Source: a virus. Taken from it: a stretch of 51,004 nucleotides of DNA. Every line of letters begins with the position of its first letter. The stretch's first letter is position 1. A program made the position numbers and the translations under genes. Positions 19,606 to 27,564 of this stretch are shown here, piece after piece. The stretch is taken from positions 1-51,004 of IMG/VR virus record IMGVR_UViG_3300020220_000077; one strand, written 5' to 3'. Below the pieces are notes generated by a model. That model was given only the letters and a program-made list of their open reading frames with translations, searched no databases and was not told the origin of the DNA.

Positions 19606-21708
19606 ATGACTACAGAAACCACCGCAACAGAGCTATTAGCCCCCGTAGCAAGTAAAAGTTTGTTAATGTACTCTTTTAGGTTAACTGATGATTTTGTAGA
19701 GCAATACAGATCTAAAAAACCACCTTTTGGATACACAGATGCAGGCGGTAATTCGGTTGGAGAAATAACATTTCTTAGAACCTATTCTAGGATTAAAGAA
19801 GATGGGACAAAAGAGACTTGGGTTGATGTGTGCGAGAGAGTTATCAATGGAACATACTCTCTTCAAAAAGATCACTGCAAGAAAAATAGACTTCCGTGGA
19901 ATGACGCAAAAGCGCAAGCATCAGCAAAAGAAGCTTTTGATAGATTGTTTAATCTAAAATGGACACCTCCTGGTCGCGGACTGTGGATGATGGGTACTCA
20001 AATTGTAAACGTACAAAAAAACTCTGCAGCACTGCAGAACTGCGCGTTTGTTTCTACATCTGAAATGACTAAGCTTAATCCTGCAAAACCATTTGGATTC
20101 TTAATGGAAGCATCTATGCTTGGAGTAGGGGTGGGCTTTGACGATAAGGGTGCTGATAAAGATTTTATTATCTATTCCCCAAATAGAGGAGAGGTTACAG
20201 AGGTTATTGAAGACAGCAGAGAGGGCTGGAGAGACTCCGCAATTTCTTTAATAAATTCATATTTAAAGCCAGATCAAAATATTGTTTCTTTTGACTATAG
20301 TCAGATTAGGCCATTGGGCTCTCCAATTAAAACTTTTGGTGGAACAGCTTCTGGTCCAGCCCCACTGATAAAACTACATGAATCAATCAGAAGAATATTC
20401 AATAATCGCAACGGAGAAAAGCTTACTAGAAAGGACATAGCAGACATAGGAAACCTAATTGGTGTATGTGTTGTGTCTGGAAACGTAAGAAGATCAGCAG
20501 AACTTCTAATTGGTAGAATCGACGATGAAGAGTTTCTTAATTTAAAGAACGCAGAAGTCTTTCCAGAAAGAAATTCATATGATTCAGAAAATCCAGGTTG
20601 GGGATGGATGTCAAATAATTCAGTTGAGGTTTTTGTTGGTCAAGATCTTTCTCCAATTGTTGACGGGATTGCTAGAAACGGTGAGCCGGGAGTGATTTGG
20701 ATGGACATGTCTCGTAAATATGGAAGACTAGCAGATGGATTAAATAATAAGGATCACAGAGTCGCGGGGTTTAACCCATGCGCAGAGCAGTCTCTCGAGT
20801 CCTACGAGTGCTGCACGTTGGTAGAAACATACCTAGGAAGACACGAATCCTTAGATGATTATAGAAGAACTTTAAAATTTGCGTACCTGTATGCTAAGAC
20901 AGTAACGCTTCTTCCAACACACTGGGAAGAAACAAACGCCATCATGCAAAGAAATAGAAGAATAGGTGCCTCAATGTCAGGTGTTGCAGACTTTGCCGAC
21001 AATAACGGAATGCCAGTTCTACGTGAGTGGATGGATGAGGGATATAAAACAATACAGAGATATGACAATATATACTCAGAATGGCTTGGAGTTCGTGAGT
21101 CTATTAAAATGACAACAGTAAAACCTTCTGGCACAGTTTCTATTTTGGCAGGAGAATCACCTGGCGTTCACTGGACTCCGGGTGGACAGTTTTTTAATAG
21201 AACGATTAGGTTTTCAAATGACGACCCAATGTTACCTTTGTTTAGGATGGCAAACTATAGGGTAGAGCCAGCTTCTGAGTCTCCCGATACTACATCAGTA
21301 GTTTACTTCCCAATAAAATCCAATGCGAAAAGATCAGAAAAAGACGTAACTATATTTGAAAAAATTGCTTTAGCAGCTGCTGCACAAAGATATTGGTCAG
21401 ACAATTCTGTTTCTGTTACTGTATCTTTTGACGCAGAAACAGAGCAGCAGCATGTTGGTACGGTTCTGCATATGTATGATGGGCAGTTGAAAACTGTTTC
21501 TTTCCTTCCTCAAGGAAATCAAACTTACCCACAAATGCCGTATACTCAAATAACCGAAGAGGAGTATAACCAGGAAGGATCTACAAAACTCTTTCCAATA
21601 GATTTATCGGGAGTATACGCGGGACTAGCTGTTGATGCGATAGGCGAGTCTTACTGCACCACAGATTCTTGTGAGATAAAATTTTTAAAAGATAATCAAA
21701 AGAGTTAA
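19606..21708 (+). CDS. nrdJ: adenosylcobalamin-dependent (class II) ribonucleoside-triphosphate reductase
   Basis: Converts ribonucleoside triphosphates to deoxyribonucleotides for phage DNA synthesis, using a B12-derived radical. At 700 residues it has the size of monomeric RTPRs. Visible signatures: LQNCAFVST near residue 143 (first redox cysteine), GNVRRSAE near 292, FNPCAEQ with the radical cysteine about residue 392, VKPSGTVSILAGESPG near 505, and a C-terminal CTTDSC pair about residues 684-689 that is re-reduced by thioredoxin-type partners. The ribosome site is AAGGAG. No phage thioredoxin is seen in the window. ThyX and a dNMP kinase complete the pathway. Confidence 0.95.
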   Translation: MTTETTATELLAPVASKSLLMYSFRLTDDFVEQYRSKKPPFGYTDAGGNSVGEITFLRTYSRIKEDGTKETWVDVCERVINGTYSLQKDHCKKNRLPWNDAKAQASAKEAFDRLFNLKWTPPGRGLWMMGTQIVNVQKNSAALQNCAFVSTSEMTKLNPAKPFGFLMEASMLGVGVGFDDKGADKDFIIYSPNRGEVTEVIEDSREGWRDSAISLINSYLKPDQNIVSFDYSQIRPLGSPIKTFGGTASGPAPLIKLHESIRRIFNNRNGEKLTRKDIADIGNLIGVCVVSGNVRRSAELLIGRIDDEEFLNLKNAEVFPERNSYDSENPGWGWMSNNSVEVFVGQDLSPIVDGIARNGEPGVIWMDMSRKYGRLADGLNNKDHRVAGFNPCAEQSLESYECCTLVETYLGRHESLDDYRRTLKFAYLYAKTVTLLPTHWEETNAIMQRNRRIGASMSGVADFADNNGMPVLREWMDEGYKTIQRYDNIYSEWLGVRESIKMTTVKPSGTVSILAGESPGVHWTPGGQFFNRTIRFSNDDPMLPLFRMANYRVEPASESPDTTSVVYFPIKSNAKRSEKDVTIFEKIALAAAAQRYWSDNSVSVTVSFDAETEQQHVGTVLHMYDGQLKTVSFLPQGNQTYPQMPYTQITEEEYNQEGSTKLFPIDLSGVYAGLAVDAIGESYCTTDSCEIKFLKDNQKS

Positions 21709-21710
21709 CT

Positions 21711-22052
21711 GTGCAAGGATTTGAAGAAGATGACATCAATAAAATGTTTGATGAATTAATGAGCTCTGCTTCCATAGAAGATACGAATAAAGAAGAAGCA
21801 ATTTTTGATACAAAAAATCTTTTATTAATTCAAGAGTCTTTAATGGATAGTCTTTTGTCTGTAAATTCTTTAATATATAGATGTAACTTTGGTCCATCTT
21901 TTATCCCCACAAAAGAGTGGGAAGATTTACTGTCTTATTTGTATCAAGCGTCAGAAAATTTTTTTACTCACATGTCTAAGAACGATGATATAATGTATGC
22001 TATTACTGAAGAAGACGAACACGAACAAGAGGATACTGAAGAAGATGAATAG
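21711..22052 (+). CDS. small acidic hypothetical protein
   Basis: 113 residues from GTG 21711, two bases after nrdJ. Strongly acidic at both ends (EEDDINKMFDE; tail EEDEHEQEDTEEDE) with a helical middle. Its last eight bases overlap the ThyX start, which suggests coupled translation. No domain recognised. Acidic tails like this occur in DNA mimics and small regulators, but nothing specific supports such a role. Confidence 0.65.
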   Translation: MQGFEEDDINKMFDELMSSASIEDTNKEEAIFDTKNLLLIQESLMDSLLSVNSLIYRCNFGPSFIPTKEWEDLLSYLYQASENFFTHMSKNDDIMYAITEEDEHEQEDTEEDE

Positions 22053-22755
22053 CCAAAATAGTGACACAGTCAATGTTTTAGACAAGGGTTATGTTAGGGT
22101 GGTTGATCATATGGGCAGTGATTTGTCGGTAGCAAATGCCGCTAGAGCCTCTTTTGCAAAAGAGTCAAAAGAATTTTCTGTAAAAGATGCAAGGTTAATT
22201 GACTTTCTTGCAAGAGAAAATCACATGTCACCATTCAGACACGCTTTTATAACATATGAGTTTAAAGCTCCATTAATGGTGGCTAGGCAGCACTGGAAAT
22301 ATGTCGTTGGATCAGATCATACAATGGATTCTTGGAACGAATCTTCAAGAAGATATGTTACAATGGAGCCGGAGTTTTATTTTCCAACTATGGAACAATG
22401 GCGTCTTGCCCCTGAAGACAAAAAACAAGGTTCTCAAGGTATAGCAGATCCTTTTATTGGATCTACACTGACGCAGCAGTTGGTGCAGCACGCAGAAAAA
22501 GGTGAGGCACTGTACAATATGGCAATGGAAAGTGGTATTGCAGCAGAGCAGGCAAGATTATTCCTTTGTGCATATGGTATGTATGTTGTCTATAGATGGT
22601 CTTGTTCATTGCAGTCTGTTGCGTTGTTCTTAAATCAAAGATTATCAGAGGATTCTCAGGTAGAAATTCAGGCATATGCAAATGCCGTAAAACAGCTAAC
22701 ACAACCATTGTTTCCTATATCTTTTAAGTCTCTTGTTTCTGAAGGGTTATTATGA
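22045..22755 (+). CDS. thyX: flavin-dependent thymidylate synthase
   Basis: Makes dTMP from dUMP with FAD and methylene-tetrahydrofolate. 236 residues from ATG 22045. Family marks: SVANAARASF near residue 28, HMSPFRHAFITYEFKAPL near 65, and the substrate/flavin motif ending in NESSRRY near 113. The usual compact RHRxxSxNExSxRY is stretched here: RQHWKYVVGSDHTMDS precedes NESSRRY, so the RHR triad is replaced. Overlaps the upstream gene by 8 bases and the next start by 4 (ATGA), so the four genes from nrdJ on form one operon. Confidence 0.93.
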   Translation: MNSQNSDTVNVLDKGYVRVVDHMGSDLSVANAARASFAKESKEFSVKDARLIDFLARENHMSPFRHAFITYEFKAPLMVARQHWKYVVGSDHTMDSWNESSRRYVTMEPEFYFPTMEQWRLAPEDKKQGSQGIADPFIGSTLTQQLVQHAEKGEALYNMAMESGIAAEQARLFLCAYGMYVVYRWSCSLQSVALFLNQRLSEDSQVEIQAYANAVKQLTQPLFPISFKSLVSEGLL

Positions 22756-22916
22756 TATACAATATTCTTTTTGTATTGGTTTTCTGCATATCGATTAATT
22801 GGTGCATCAGTTTACACATGTTAGCGCAATCCAGAAAGAGTACAGCTACGACCTATCTGTCAATAGCATTATCGCTTTTGTTGGGACTTTTGGCTGGAGT
22901 AATAGCCATACTTTAA
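22752..22916 (+). CDS. small two-helix membrane protein
   Basis: 54 residues. Start codon overlaps the thyX stop (ATGA). Two hydrophobic helices (YNILFVLVFCISINWCI and YLSIALSLLLGLLAGVIAIL) flank a short polar turn with QSRKST. A topology with both ends on the same side is likely. No family recognised. Translational coupling to thyX makes it a genuine small gene rather than a chance frame. Confidence 0.6.
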   Translation: MIYNILFVLVFCISINWCISLHMLAQSRKSTATTYLSIALSLLLGLLAGVIAIL

Positions 22917-22955
22917 ATTTTATTAATAAATAAAGACATTTGGTAGGATACAATC

Positions 22956-23192
22956 ATGGCAGCTGGAAAATTAAATTATGTTGTTGTTTATGAAGGATTA
23001 AGTCAAGTATACGGTTGCGCTTCCAAGAAGATAGCGCTAGAATCTGCTCCACCAGAAGGATATTCTTTGGACCAAAAAAAAATATTGTTTATAACTTTTG
23101 AGCCGGATCAAAAAAGCCTATGTGTTTATGAAGTTCCAAAAGAGGAGATCATAACCGCAGAAATAAAAAAGAAAAAAAATGAAAATGAGTAA
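22956..23192 (+). CDS. hypothetical small protein
   Basis: 78 residues from ATG 22956, with TAGGA upstream. Predicted alternating strands (LNYVVVYEG, KILFITFEP, LCVYEVP) and a Lys-rich tail (AEIKKKKNENE). The fold looks like a small alpha/beta domain. No known family; it overlaps the next gene by 14 bases and belongs to the same operon. Confidence 0.62.
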   Translation: MAAGKLNYVVVYEGLSQVYGCASKKIALESAPPEGYSLDQKKILFITFEPDQKSLCVYEVPKEEIITAEIKKKKNENE

Positions 23193-23421
23193 GAAACAAA
23201 ACTTAAAAAAGAAAGTAAACGTAAAAATACTACCAGGACAAGCAATATATGTTGCAAATTTAGAAACGCTTCAGCATATATCAGAATTGTACAGGGAAAT
23301 GTCAGGACAAAGTTTAACAGAAGAGGAAAGACTTTCTTGGCTTCAAGTGTCAGAAGAAATAAACTACGCAATATTTCAAACTTATTTTAATCCTGAGGAT
23401 AGCGATGAAGAAGAATGGTGA
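23179..23421 (+). CDS. hypothetical small protein
   Basis: 80 residues from ATG 23179; ATG 23185 is an equally possible start. Basic N-terminus (KKQNLKKKVNVK), a helical middle (LETLQHISELYREMSGQSLT) and an acidic end (NPEDSDEEEW). No recognised domain. Overlaps both neighbours, consistent with tight operon packing. Confidence 0.6.
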   Translation: MKMSKKQNLKKKVNVKILPGQAIYVANLETLQHISELYREMSGQSLTEEERLSWLQVSEEINYAIFQTYFNPEDSDEEEW

Positions 23422-23689
23422 TATTATTTTTATAATGTGCGGAGTCGCACTTGGCTATGCAGCTGGAAGAATTTACATGAAATACAATAACAACTTTCCC
23501 AGATCAGTTTCTGCCTCAGACAGAAAACACATCAATATGCTAAAAGAATTTTATTTTGAAGATTACGGTTTGGCCGTAAAAAAATATCTAAAATACATTG
23601 GCATGGGATTGTCTTCTCAAGATGCACTAGATACAGTCATGACCATTATGCCAGTAGACCTTTTAATGATAGGCGAAATAAATGATTGA
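23405..23689 (+). CDS. small membrane-anchored protein
   Basis: 94 residues. An N-terminal hydrophobic helix (DIIFIMCGVALGYAAGRIYM) after two lysines is a membrane anchor or uncleaved signal. The rest is a soluble helical domain (HINMLKEFYFEDYGLAVKKY). No known family. The end overlaps the glycosyltransferase start by 8 bases. Confidence 0.62.
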   Translation: MKKNGDIIFIMCGVALGYAAGRIYMKYNNNFPRSVSASDRKHINMLKEFYFEDYGLAVKKYLKYIGMGLSSQDALDTVMTIMPVDLLMIGEIND

Positions 23690-24497
23690 TTTATGTGTGG
23701 TCAACCACAATACTAGACCTCAGCTGCAGAGACTTTTGGACACTCTGCATCACGATGCTGTAAGTCCAAATGGCGCGCTCAAAAAAAATTGGAACTTGTT
23801 TATAACCGACAATAATTCTACGGACGATTTTATACCATGGATAAGGGAGAACGAACAAAGATACGCTATAGATAGAATGTATCTAAGAAAAAACATAGGT
23901 TACTCAGCAGCAGCAAATATGATGGCTCACTCTTCTAGATCTGAAATAATTGGAATTTTAAATGGGGACATTTGGATGACTACAGAAGACTGTAGAAAAA
24001 TACAAAAAATATTTCAAGAAAATGAAGATATTCATATCTTAGGTCCCAAGCAAAGAGATGAAAACAGTTTAATAACACACGCTGGAATAGTTGGAACAAA
24101 TACCGCTCCAAAACATAGGGGATGGAGAGAATTTGATTTAGAAGATGAGCTATATAGAGATCAAATAGAATGTGTAACAGTATCCGGATCCGCCTATTTT
24201 GTCAGAAGAGACGTTTGGAATGCCCTAACTTCAAATTCAAAGTATCAACAAATATATCCAAACGCAGTAGGCGCATTTCTTCCAACGCCACACTATTATG
24301 AAGAGACTTGGTGTTCATATTTTGCCAGACATTTAGGGTATAATGTAGTTTATGACGGATCTATATCAATAGGCCATAGTTGGCACGCGTCAAGCCCAAA
24401 ACCTGGAGAAGGAATTAGTCACGTAGACAAATACTTTCCTATGTCTAGGGAAATTTTTAGAAAAGCGTGCGACCATTTCGGAATAGAAAGAGATTAA
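23682..24497 (+). CDS. family 2-like glycosyltransferase
   Basis: 271 residues. GT-A fold nucleotide-sugar transferase: N-terminal VVNHNTRPQLQRLLDT, then FITDNNSTDDF (nucleotide-binding Asp), the NIGYSAAANM motif typical of rhamnosyl-type GT2 enzymes, and GILNGDIWM where the family has its metal-binding acidic motif. The C-terminal part has conserved-looking Trp/His residues (YEETWCSYFARHLGY, IGHSWHAS). Probably modifies virion proteins, DNA or host surface; acceptor unknown. Confidence 0.85.
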   Translation: MIDLCVVNHNTRPQLQRLLDTLHHDAVSPNGALKKNWNLFITDNNSTDDFIPWIRENEQRYAIDRMYLRKNIGYSAAANMMAHSSRSEIIGILNGDIWMTTEDCRKIQKIFQENEDIHILGPKQRDENSLITHAGIVGTNTAPKHRGWREFDLEDELYRDQIECVTVSGSAYFVRRDVWNALTSNSKYQQIYPNAVGAFLPTPHYYEETWCSYFARHLGYNVVYDGSISIGHSWHASSPKPGEGISHVDKYFPMSREIFRKACDHFGIERD

Positions 24498-24499
24498 TT

Positions 24500-24901
24500 A
24501 TGAGTGATAAATTAAATCCATGGATTTATAATGCAGAAGTAAAAAAAGTTGTTGATGGCGATACATTTGATATTGTTATTGACCTTGGTTTTGACACACT
24601 AAGAAAAGGTAGGGTGCGCTTATATGGGGTAAATGCTCCCGAGAGCAGAACTTCTAATATAGAGGAAAAAAAACGAGGTTTAGCTGCAAAAGAGTTTACT
24701 GATCAGTGGCTGCAAAAAGCTGGTAACTGGGTAAAAATAGAAACAATTATTGACAAAAACGAAAAGTATGGACGAGTTCTTGCAAAAGTTTGGGATAATA
24801 ATGGGAATTGTTTAAATACAGATATAGTTGCAGCTGGACTTGCAAAAGAATATTACGGTGTTGGCGATAAAACATGGACAGAGTTTAAGAAAGACAAATA
24901 G
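24500..24901 (+). CDS. staphylococcal-nuclease (thermonuclease) family protein
   Basis: 133 residues from ATG 24500, two bases after the previous stop. SNase OB-fold hallmarks: VVDGDTFDIVI (calcium-binding Asp), VRLYGVNAPESR (catalytic Arg), and EKYGRVLAKVW (second catalytic Arg), followed by LNTDIVAAGLAKEYY. There is no signal peptide, so it acts inside the cell, possibly degrading host DNA or processing phage DNA. All three catalytic positions appear present. Confidence 0.92.
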   Translation: MSDKLNPWIYNAEVKKVVDGDTFDIVIDLGFDTLRKGRVRLYGVNAPESRTSNIEEKKRGLAAKEFTDQWLQKAGNWVKIETIIDKNEKYGRVLAKVWDNNGNCLNTDIVAAGLAKEYYGVGDKTWTEFKKDK

Positions 24902-24908
24902 TGCAGGT

Positions 24909-25313
24909 ATGGCTATTTCTGTTTACTTAGCTGGAGCTATGGATCATGTTGGAGACTACGCCATAGGATGGCGCGAATCCGCATCAAAAGCCTTATCGTT
25001 TTTGGGCTACAAGGTCTATGATCCAACCTCCATCCCAGAAGATCCTGAGATGACCGCTGATGAAATTGTTCAAAAAAATTTATTTATGCAAAAAAAATCA
25101 GACTTAATGCTGGTAGAATACATGCTAGAAGATAGGGCATATATAGGAACTGACTTTGAAATGGCTTGGGCGAAAATGAACAATCAACCAAGTATAATTA
25201 TGTGTTCTAATCAGAATAAAAATCGACCATATATGAAATATATGGCCACAAAGCTTGCAGACAATCTGCAAGATGCTATAGAATATATAGCAGTTCATTA
25301 TCCAACAGAATAA
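24909..25313 (+). CDS. nucleoside 2-deoxyribosyltransferase-like (DUF4406-type) protein
   Basis: 134 residues from ATG 24909. Rossmann-like start VYLAGAMDHVGDYAIGWRES matches the family's glycan/nucleoside-binding loop, followed by YKVYDPTSIPEDPEMTADE and KKSDLMLVEYMLEDRAYIGT, where the family has a catalytic Glu in the G-T-x-x-E-[ML]-A pattern (here GTDFEMAWA). Such enzymes exchange or remove bases on deoxynucleosides and would support salvage with NrdJ and ThyX. Exact activity unproven. Confidence 0.8.
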   Translation: MAISVYLAGAMDHVGDYAIGWRESASKALSFLGYKVYDPTSIPEDPEMTADEIVQKNLFMQKKSDLMLVEYMLEDRAYIGTDFEMAWAKMNNQPSIIMCSNQNKNRPYMKYMATKLADNLQDAIEYIAVHYPTE

Positions 25314-25327
25314 AAAGGAAAAACAAA

Positions 25328-25519
25328 ATGTCAGAAAACAAGTTCAAGTACTTTGCAGTTACTACGACTACACTAGTAAAGGCAAATAATAAGGCTGAGG
25401 CGCAGAAGGTGGCCATGGGCCGTCGTAACGTTGATGGCGAACTTCTTTTTAAGTCAACAGATATTGAGAGAATCTCTTCTGTTGAAGCGAGAGAGCAGAT
25501 TGAAGAGCTTACAGCCTGA
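25328..25519 (+). CDS. small hypothetical protein
   Basis: 63 residues with a purine-rich ribosome site (AAAAGGAAAAAC). Strand-helix pattern: KYFAVTTTTLVKANNKAEAQ, then KSTDIERISSVEAREQI. It has the look of a small phage protein that wraps or extends a helix-strand domain. No family recognised. It is the last gene before a strong hairpin. Confidence 0.65.
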   Translation: MSENKFKYFAVTTTTLVKANNKAEAQKVAMGRRNVDGELLFKSTDIERISSVEAREQIEELTA

Positions 25520-25535
25520 TAAACTTGCAATGTTT

Positions 25536-25570
25536 AACGGGGGTAAGCTGTTATTCGGCTTACCCCCGTT
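25536..25570 (+). terminator. strong hairpin, probable terminator
   Basis: AACGGGGGTAAGC pairs perfectly with GCTTACCCCCGTT (13 bp, 9-base loop). There is no T-run after it, so it may terminate by another route, protect the 3' end, or act as an RNA processing signal. Confidence 0.7.
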
Positions 25571-25587
25571 AGATTATGGGAGATAAT

Positions 25588-26283
25588 ATGATAATTGCAC
25601 AAATGGTCGGTAAAAATGAATCACAAAGATTTTTGCATGACGTTCTAGAAAGACTATCTCAACAGGTTGACAAAATTGTATTTACAGATGACTGCTCCGA
25701 TGACAACACGTCAGAAATAGCCGCCAAGTACGCAGAAGTATTCAGTACAAGCGAAAGCCTATTTGCCAAGCATGAGGGTCATCTCAGATCTGTTGCGTGG
25801 AGTAATCTTGAAAAGGTAGCAAAGCAAAATGACTGGATTGTTGCAATAGATTGCGACGAAATGCTATTCCACGAAGATGGTCTGTCTTTAAGAAATGTTC
25901 TAAAGCAGTCGGCATATGACGTTGTCAACGTCAGGTTTTACCACATGTGGAACCCTACTCAATATAGGGTTGATAAGCTTTGGACACCAAACAATAGTTC
26001 TAGAATATTTAGGTTTCAATCAGGTGGAACATTCTTTGACCGCAAACTTGCCTGCGGATCAGAGCCTACTTATGTTGTTGATATGATTAGAAGAAAAAAT
26101 TATTGGATTCATTCAGATCTGAAAATGAAACATTTAGGATATGTTAAAGATGAAGACAAGACAGCTAAATATGAAAGATACATGTCGATAGACAAAGGCG
26201 AGTTTCACAATATTCAACATATAGAATCTATAATTGACCCTAACCCTGTACTAATGAATTGGAACACTAATGAAAACCTATGA
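25588..26283 (+). CDS. glycosyltransferase family 2-like protein
   Basis: 231 residues from ATG 25588, chosen over ATG 25576 because GGGAGAT lies at the right distance upstream. GT-A features: IIAQMVGKNESQRFLHDVLE, FTDDCSDDNTSEIA (nucleotide site) and WIVAIDCDEMLF, the metal-binding D-x-D region. The second half (YHMWNPTQYRVDKLWTP, MKHLGYVKDEDKTAKYERYM) is like phage and bacterial GT2 proteins with a C-terminal K-x-x-R-Y-x-x-Y motif. Acceptor unknown. Confidence 0.82.
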   Translation: MIIAQMVGKNESQRFLHDVLERLSQQVDKIVFTDDCSDDNTSEIAAKYAEVFSTSESLFAKHEGHLRSVAWSNLEKVAKQNDWIVAIDCDEMLFHEDGLSLRNVLKQSAYDVVNVRFYHMWNPTQYRVDKLWTPNNSSRIFRFQSGGTFFDRKLACGSEPTYVVDMIRRKNYWIHSDLKMKHLGYVKDEDKTAKYERYMSIDKGEFHNIQHIESIIDPNPVLMNWNTNENL

Positions 26284-26920
26284 TACAAAACAAACTATAA
26301 TAAAAGTAACAGAACTTTTAGAAAGAAAAAAAAGATTTGCTTTTGTCACATATACTAGATCATCTTTTTTTTCTGTATTTAATGATATTAAAGGAGAAAA
26401 AAAACCACCAAGAAACTTTGTTCAATCAATGGCAAACAGTTTAAATATACAGGATTCAAATTATTGTGCAGCTGCTCAGTTAGAGTTTATTGATTCTCAT
26501 AGAAATAAACTTAATAAAGCTGGACTGTCAAACAAAAATTTTTATGACTCGGCTTTTTTAGAAAATTATATATATGAAAATAAAGATGTATTTAAAATTT
26601 TCATGAATTATTATATCAAAAATACAAATGTTTTAGTTGTTTCTTTTCAAAGTATATCAAATATAGGAAAATTCTTTTCAAAAGATTCTGCTTTCATTAC
26701 AGTTCCCTACAATGATTTTTATGACAAGTTAGACTCAGTTATCGCTCAAATAACAGAATTCACCAATGAATATGATTTAGCAGTGCTGGACTGTCCTATG
26801 TTTGGCTCAGCACTTGCTTCAAAAATATGGGAGAAAACTGATATGTCCATATTAGATATGGGCAAAACTTTAACGGTTGCCAGAGCTGCAGATAAAATAA
26901 ACAGAATAAGAAGCAGTTAG
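26270..26920 (+). CDS. hypothetical protein, possible GT-D-type glycosyltransferase
   Basis: 216 residues; start overlaps the upstream glycosyltransferase by 14 bases. Pattern: KRFAFVTYTRSSFFSVFND near the start, strands VLVVSFQSI and FITVPYNDFYDKL, and a C-terminal YDLAVLDCPMFGSALASKIW then MSILDMGKTL. The last part resembles the nucleotide-sugar end of GT-D fold enzymes (a small-residue turn followed by D-x-G), but similarity is weak. It could instead be an accessory to the neighbouring glycosyltransferase. Confidence 0.55.
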   Translation: MKTYDTKQTIIKVTELLERKKRFAFVTYTRSSFFSVFNDIKGEKKPPRNFVQSMANSLNIQDSNYCAAAQLEFIDSHRNKLNKAGLSNKNFYDSAFLENYIYENKDVFKIFMNYYIKNTNVLVVSFQSISNIGKFFSKDSAFITVPYNDFYDKLDSVIAQITEFTNEYDLAVLDCPMFGSALASKIWEKTDMSILDMGKTLTVARAADKINRIRSS

Positions 26921-26922
26921 AC

Positions 26923-27564
26923 ATGAAAAAGTGGGGGATAGATCAAGATGATGATGAGTTTCTCACAGATATGTTGTTTGAAACTGGTATGCCTATATCT
27001 GAAATAGCAAAAGAATTAAACTTTACAACTGCGTACGTAAATAAAAGAATTAATCAACTTGGCCTTTCGTGGGTTAAAGATCAGCGTAAAAAGATGTCCA
27101 AGGGTCAATCTATACTCACCTCTGTAATGCGCAAGCTTTTACCGGGGGAAAAAATCCTTAACGAGTTTCACATAGGAGATAGGCTAAAGCTTGATGTCTA
27201 TTGCCCACGCTATAAAATAGCAGCAGAATATCACGGTAGGCAACATTTTTATTATACTCAAAGATTTTTTGATTCTAAATATGAATTTGAGCAGGCAAAA
27301 ATAAGAGATAATAAAAAAGCTCAGATGTGCGCAGAACTTGGAATAGCATTAATAATTTTTAGATACAACGATTCATTAACGGAAGCGTCAATTTATGATA
27401 GAATTATAGAAGCCATAAGACAGTCAAACGTTCCTGCGGAACCAAAAAATAAAAAAACCATAAAAGATAATCCTTTGTATGGTCCAGCAAAAAAGAAAAA
27501 CGCAGAGCAGCGTAAAAAATATTATCATAAAATGAAAGAAAACAAGAAGAATGACAGACACTAA
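26923..27564 (+). CDS. HTH plus PD-(D/E)XK endonuclease (DUF559/Vsr-like)
   Basis: 213 residues. N-terminal helix-turn-helix (MPISEIAKELNFTTAYVNKR) followed by a Vsr-like nuclease domain: NEFHIGDRLKLDVYCPRYKI, AAEYHGRQHFYYTQ and LGIALIIFRYND. Active-site candidates are Asp in KLDVY, Glu in AAEYHG and the following His/Gln. The C-terminus is very basic. Free-standing phage nucleases of this kind act in homing, repair or packaging-related cutting; position just before the helicase favours a DNA-metabolism role. Confidence 0.78.
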   Translation: MKKWGIDQDDDEFLTDMLFETGMPISEIAKELNFTTAYVNKRINQLGLSWVKDQRKKMSKGQSILTSVMRKLLPGEKILNEFHIGDRLKLDVYCPRYKIAAEYHGRQHFYYTQRFFDSKYEFEQAKIRDNKKAQMCAELGIALIIFRYNDSLTEASIYDRIIEAIRQSNVPAEPKNKKTIKDNPLYGPAKKKNAEQRKKYYHKMKENKKNDRH

